Source: Sulfitobacter sp. (GTDB taxonomy: Bacteria > Pseudomonadota > Alphaproteobacteria > Rhodobacterales > Rhodobacteraceae). Taken from it: a stretch of 44,767 nucleotides of DNA. Below, in pieces: positions 42,453-44,767 of this stretch. Within the stretch, counting starts at the first letter, position 1, and every line of letters begins with the position of its first letter. The translations under genes and the position numbers were made by a program. Under the pieces are notes generated by a model, which was not told the origin of the DNA, made no database searches, and was given only the letters and a program-made list of their open reading frames with translations. Location of the stretch: NCBI GenBank assembly GCA_017854855.1, contig JAFMGZ010000002.1, positions 1 to 44,767 of the forward strand, given 5' to 3'.

Positions 42453-43244
42453 ATGCCTGCCGCCTATCGTGCCCTCAGAACCGCCCAGCCAGACCCGGTG
42501 ACACGTCCCGCTCTGCGCGTGCTGATCCTTGATGATGAACGCTTTGACCGGCATCGTCTGGGACGGCTTTGTTCAGGGCTCGATCTGACCTGCACCATCA
42601 CCAATGCACAATGTTTGCAGGAATTCGGTCCCCTGCTTGACCATACGCCCTTTGACCTCATTCTGATCGACTATGCCTTGCCGGACGGCACCGGGTTGGA
42701 TGCGCTGCGCATGGCACGGTTCAGCGCCCGCAACCTCAATGCACCCACGCTGATGATCTCGGGGCAGGCGGCAGACCGCGTGGCCACGCAGGCGCAAAAT
42801 CTGGGCTGTGCCGGCTATCTGGCCAAGGATGATCTGACCCCCGACAGCTTTGCGCAGGCCGTATATCAGGCCCTTGGCCCCAGACAGCATGAGGGGATCA
42901 GCATGGCTGAGGACTATGCAACCGATGAGGTCGCGCAGCTGATCTCCCTTTGTGCCACCCGCTGTGCATGGGATGTAAAGCCCATCGTCAGCCGCATGAT
43001 GCGCCAGATCCGCGACCTGCAGGGGTGTACCCCCGAAACCATGCCCGCCCTGACCCAGGCACTGGAGCAGAATTGCTACAGCCTCTGGTCCTTCCTCATC
43101 GAGATGGAGCGGGAGGACGGCCGGTCCTTGATGAAAGAACTGGTGACCACATCACCACAGGGCACAGAAACCCTTACGCCAACCGCCCCAGTCAAAACAA
43201 TCAGGCCGCCATCCCCCTTCGGACGGCGGCCCAAATCGCATTGA
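42453..43244 (+). CDS. Orphan response regulator with receiver domain
   Basis: This 263-residue protein has an N-terminal receiver domain: the acidic pair Asp27-Asp28 (VLILDDERFD), the phosphorylation site Asp73 (LILIDYALPDGTG), Ser103 (TLMISGQ) and Lys125 (YLAKDDLTPD). All needed residues are present, so it should be phosphorylatable. The C-terminal 110 residues match no output domain that could be recognised; they contain a helical segment with CATRCAWDVKPIVSRMMRQIRDL and a second one with EQNCYSLWSFLIEME. No histidine kinase is nearby. AAAGGA precedes the ATG. It is divergent from trmB and convergent with metK. Confidence 0.85.
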   Translation: MPAAYRALRTAQPDPVTRPALRVLILDDERFDRHRLGRLCSGLDLTCTITNAQCLQEFGPLLDHTPFDLILIDYALPDGTGLDALRMARFSARNLNAPTLMISGQAADRVATQAQNLGCAGYLAKDDLTPDSFAQAVYQALGPRQHEGISMAEDYATDEVAQLISLCATRCAWDVKPIVSRMMRQIRDLQGCTPETMPALTQALEQNCYSLWSFLIEMEREDGRSLMKELVTTSPQGTETLTPTAPVKTIRPPSPFGRRPKSH

Positions 43245-43250
43245 CCAGCT

Positions 43251-43280
43251 GCGGTATGGGCACCAACAGCGGTATGGGCA
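43251..43280. repeat. Two copies of GCGGTATGGGCA near the metK end
   Basis: GCGGTATGGGCA is found at 43251-43262 and 43269-43280 (18-bp period). They lie in the 92-nt space between the convergent response regulator and metK genes. Their role is unknown. Confidence 0.6.
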
Positions 43281-43336
43281 GGCTTCACGCCCAAGATACC
43301 AGCGGTTGCACCCCGATCTGACCAGCGGTCAGAGCA

Positions 43337-44518
43337 TCAGATCTCTGCGTTCAGCTTTTCAGCAAGATCCGTCTTTTCCCAAGAGAAACCGCCGTCGGCC
43401 TCTGGTGCGCGGCCAAAGTGGCCGTAAGCCGAGGTGCGCGTATAGATCGGCCGGTTCAGCTGCAGATGTTCGCGAATGCCGCGCGGGGTCAGGCTCATGA
43501 CCTTGCGGATCGCCAGTTCCACCTCAGCATCATCAACTTGACCGGTGCCGAATGTATCACAATAGATCGACAGGGGTTCGCTGACACCGATGGCATAGCT
43601 CAACTGGATGGTGCATTTCTTGGCAATACCCGCCGCAACAACGTTCTTGGCCAGATACCGTGCCGCATAGGCCGCTGAGCGGTCTACCTTGGTCGGGTCC
43701 TTGCCAGAAAACGCGCCGCCCCCGTGCGGGGCTGCACCGCCATAGGTGTCGACGATGATCTTGCGCCCGGTCAGGCCCGCATCGCCATCCGGTCCGCCGA
43801 TGACAAAGACGCCCGTGGGGTTCACATGCCACTTTGTCTGTGCATCGATCCAGCCGTCGGGCAGAACTTCGCGGATATAAGGCTCCACGATGGCACGGAT
43901 GTCATCGCTGGTCTGATCGACTGATTCGTGCTGTGTGGACAGAACGATTGACGACACGCCCACCGGCTTGCCGCCCTCATAGCGCACGGAAAGCTGGCTT
44001 TTGGCGTCCGGACGCAGGGCAGGTTCGGTACCGTCCTTGCGCACTTCGGCCAGCCGGCGCAGGATCGCGTGGGCGTAATGGATCGGCGCCGGCATCAACT
44101 GCTCTGTCTCATCGGTGGCATAGCCAAACATGATCCCCTGGTCGCCTGCCCCCTCATCCTTGTTCTCGCTGGCGTTCACGCCCTGGGCGATATGGGCGGA
44201 CTGCTCATGCAACAGGTTGGTGATCTCGCAGGTGGCGTGATGAAATTTTTCCTGCTCATAGCCGATGTCCTTGATACAGGCGCGCGCGATATCCTCGATG
44301 CGCTCCATGTATTCGGCCAGTTTGGCCTGATCGGACAACCCGACCTCACCACCGATCACCACGCGGTTGGTGGTGGCAAAGGTCTCTACCGCAACCCGTG
44401 CCTCGGGCTCTTCGGTCAGAAAGGCGTCAAGCACGGCATCGGAAATGCGGTCGCATACCTTGTCAGGGTGGCCCTCAGAGACAGACTCTGAGGTAAACGT
44501 ATAATTCTGTCGGGACAT
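43337..44518 (-). CDS. metK: S-adenosylmethionine synthetase
   Basis: This 393-residue enzyme has [64 protein letters not shown] and the methionine-binding KIIVDTYGG. It makes SAM from methionine and ATP. The start at 44518 follows GGAGCAGAT, the end of a SAM/SAH riboswitch, so translation is probably feedback-regulated by its product. lnt lies upstream on the same strand, 91 nt away. Confidence 0.97.
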   Translation of the reverse strand: MSRQNYTFTSESVSEGHPDKVCDRISDAVLDAFLTEEPEARVAVETFATTNRVVIGGEVGLSDQAKLAEYMERIEDIARACIKDIGYEQEKFHHATCEITNLLHEQSAHIAQGVNASENKDEGAGDQGIMFGYATDETEQLMPAPIHYAHAILRRLAEVRKDGTEPALRPDAKSQLSVRYEGGKPVGVSSIVLSTQHESVDQTSDDIRAIVEPYIREVLPDGWIDAQTKWHVNPTGVFVIGGPDGDAGLTGRKIIVDTYGGAAPHGGGAFSGKDPTKVDRSAAYAARYLAKNVVAAGIAKKCTIQLSYAIGVSEPLSIYCDTFGTGQVDDAEVELAIRKVMSLTPRGIREHLQLNRPIYTRTSAYGHFGRAPEADGGFSWEKTDLAEKLNAEI

Positions 44519-44567
44519 ATCTGCTCCAATAAATAAAACCCGCCACGTCAGGAAGCCGTTGTGGCAG
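44519..44567 (-). promoter_or_regulatory. SAM/SAH riboswitch upstream of metK
   Basis: Read on the minus strand, GCCAC (44565-44561 side) and GTGGC (44546-44542) form a stem around AACGGCTTCCTGA, then an A/T-rich spacer and GGAGCA (44527-44522), which is both the Shine-Dalgarno and, in the known class, the pseudoknot strand. ACAACGGCTTCCTG plus GGAGCA is the consensus of the SAM/SAH riboswitch class described upstream of metK in Rhodobacterales. Binding of SAM (or SAH) hides the Shine-Dalgarno and lowers MetK translation. Match was made by eye. Confidence 0.88.
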
Positions 44568-44609
44568 CGATCGGTCAGGCATACCTACCCGCCTTGTTAG
44601 GGTCAATTG

Positions 44610-44767
44610 CTAAACCCTTCTTGAACGAAATGTCATCAATGCCAGCCCCAGCAGCAAAACAGCCCCCAGCGGCAGGTCGCCGGTGCGGCTGTACCATGTG
44701 GGCGGAAGCGGCAGCGGCAGGGCCGCATCGACAAATCCCGCCTCATTCAGCGGCAATGCCGCCAATA
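44610..44767 (-). CDS. lnt: Apolipoprotein N-acyltransferase, C-terminal end (partial)
   Basis: The last 51 codons of a minus-strand gene are present; it continues past the window edge. The ending NEAGFVDAALPLPLPPTWYS, RTGD, then a final membrane helix LGAVLLLGLALM and RSRRV is that of Lnt, which adds the third acyl chain to lipoproteins in the inner membrane. lnt-metK order is common in Rhodobacterales. The stop TAG is at 44612-44610, 43 nt before the riboswitch. Confidence 0.8.
   Translation of the reverse strand, partial: LAALPLNEAGFVDAALPLPLPPTWYSRTGDLPLGAVLLLGLALMTFRSRRV

Noticed and set aside
1..44767. CRISPR array or phage defence system
   Set aside because: No regularly spaced direct repeats and no cas, restriction, toxin-antitoxin or retron genes were recognised.

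Overview
The window looks like chromosomal DNA of a marine alphaproteobacterium of the order Rhodobacterales (Roseobacter group). This is inferred from a SAM/SAH-type riboswitch in front of metK (a class described almost only from Rhodobacterales), a GcrA cell-cycle regulator, a phosphatidylcholine synthase, a periplasmic cyclic-glucan (opg) operon, metal-dependent KdsA, moderately high GC and tightly overlapping operons. No phage, plasmid, integrase, transposase or CRISPR array was seen. Nearly every gene is an intact housekeeping or envelope gene.

Layout. 1-2.3 kb (minus): infA-maf-RNase E/G-yacG, ending at tRNA-Phe. 2.4-7.2 kb: nitrilase-family amidohydrolase, class III sirtuin, a copper pair (PCuAC chaperone and a DUF2946-like protein), rpmB with a strong terminator, phosphatidylcholine synthase and ogt. 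7.3-13.3 kb (minus): ileS, then ycjX-GNAT-ycjF with overlapping start/stop codons. 13.4-18 kb: truA and a Nudix hydrolase (plus), then argD-argF-panE (minus). 18-21.2 kb: gcrA and a thiamine-diphosphate enzyme, framed by three copies of a ~95-nt palindromic repeat. 21.4-26.4 kb (plus): opgC-opgG-opgH for osmoregulated periplasmic glucan, possibly led by a small unknown ORF. 26.4-28.9 kb (minus): YHS protein-rhodanese and uracil-DNA-glycosylase-like-SseB pairs. 29.2-33.9 kb (plus): surface polysaccharide cluster kpsT-kpsE-kdsA-phosphohexomutase, followed by the fourth palindromic repeat. 34.1-41.5 kb (minus): the conserved aroA-cmk-rpsA-ihfB-lapA-trpF block, but with a delta-class carbonic anhydrase (plus) and a rhodanese lying between cmk and rpsA. 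41.6-44.8 kb: trmB, an orphan receiver-domain protein, metK with its riboswitch, and the 3' end of lnt.

How it fits together. Translation and RNA genes (infA, rpmB, rpsA, ileS, truA, trmB, tRNA-Phe, RNase E/G) alternate with envelope genes (opgCGH, kpsTE, kdsA, phosphohexomutase, pcs, lnt) and amino-acid genes (argDF, aroA, trpF, metK). The most useful non-coding signals are four dispersed ~95-nt palindromes, a second dispersed motif (CTCTTTTTGGCC...), the metK riboswitch, and an rpsA leader with a promoter and an internal terminator-like hairpin.
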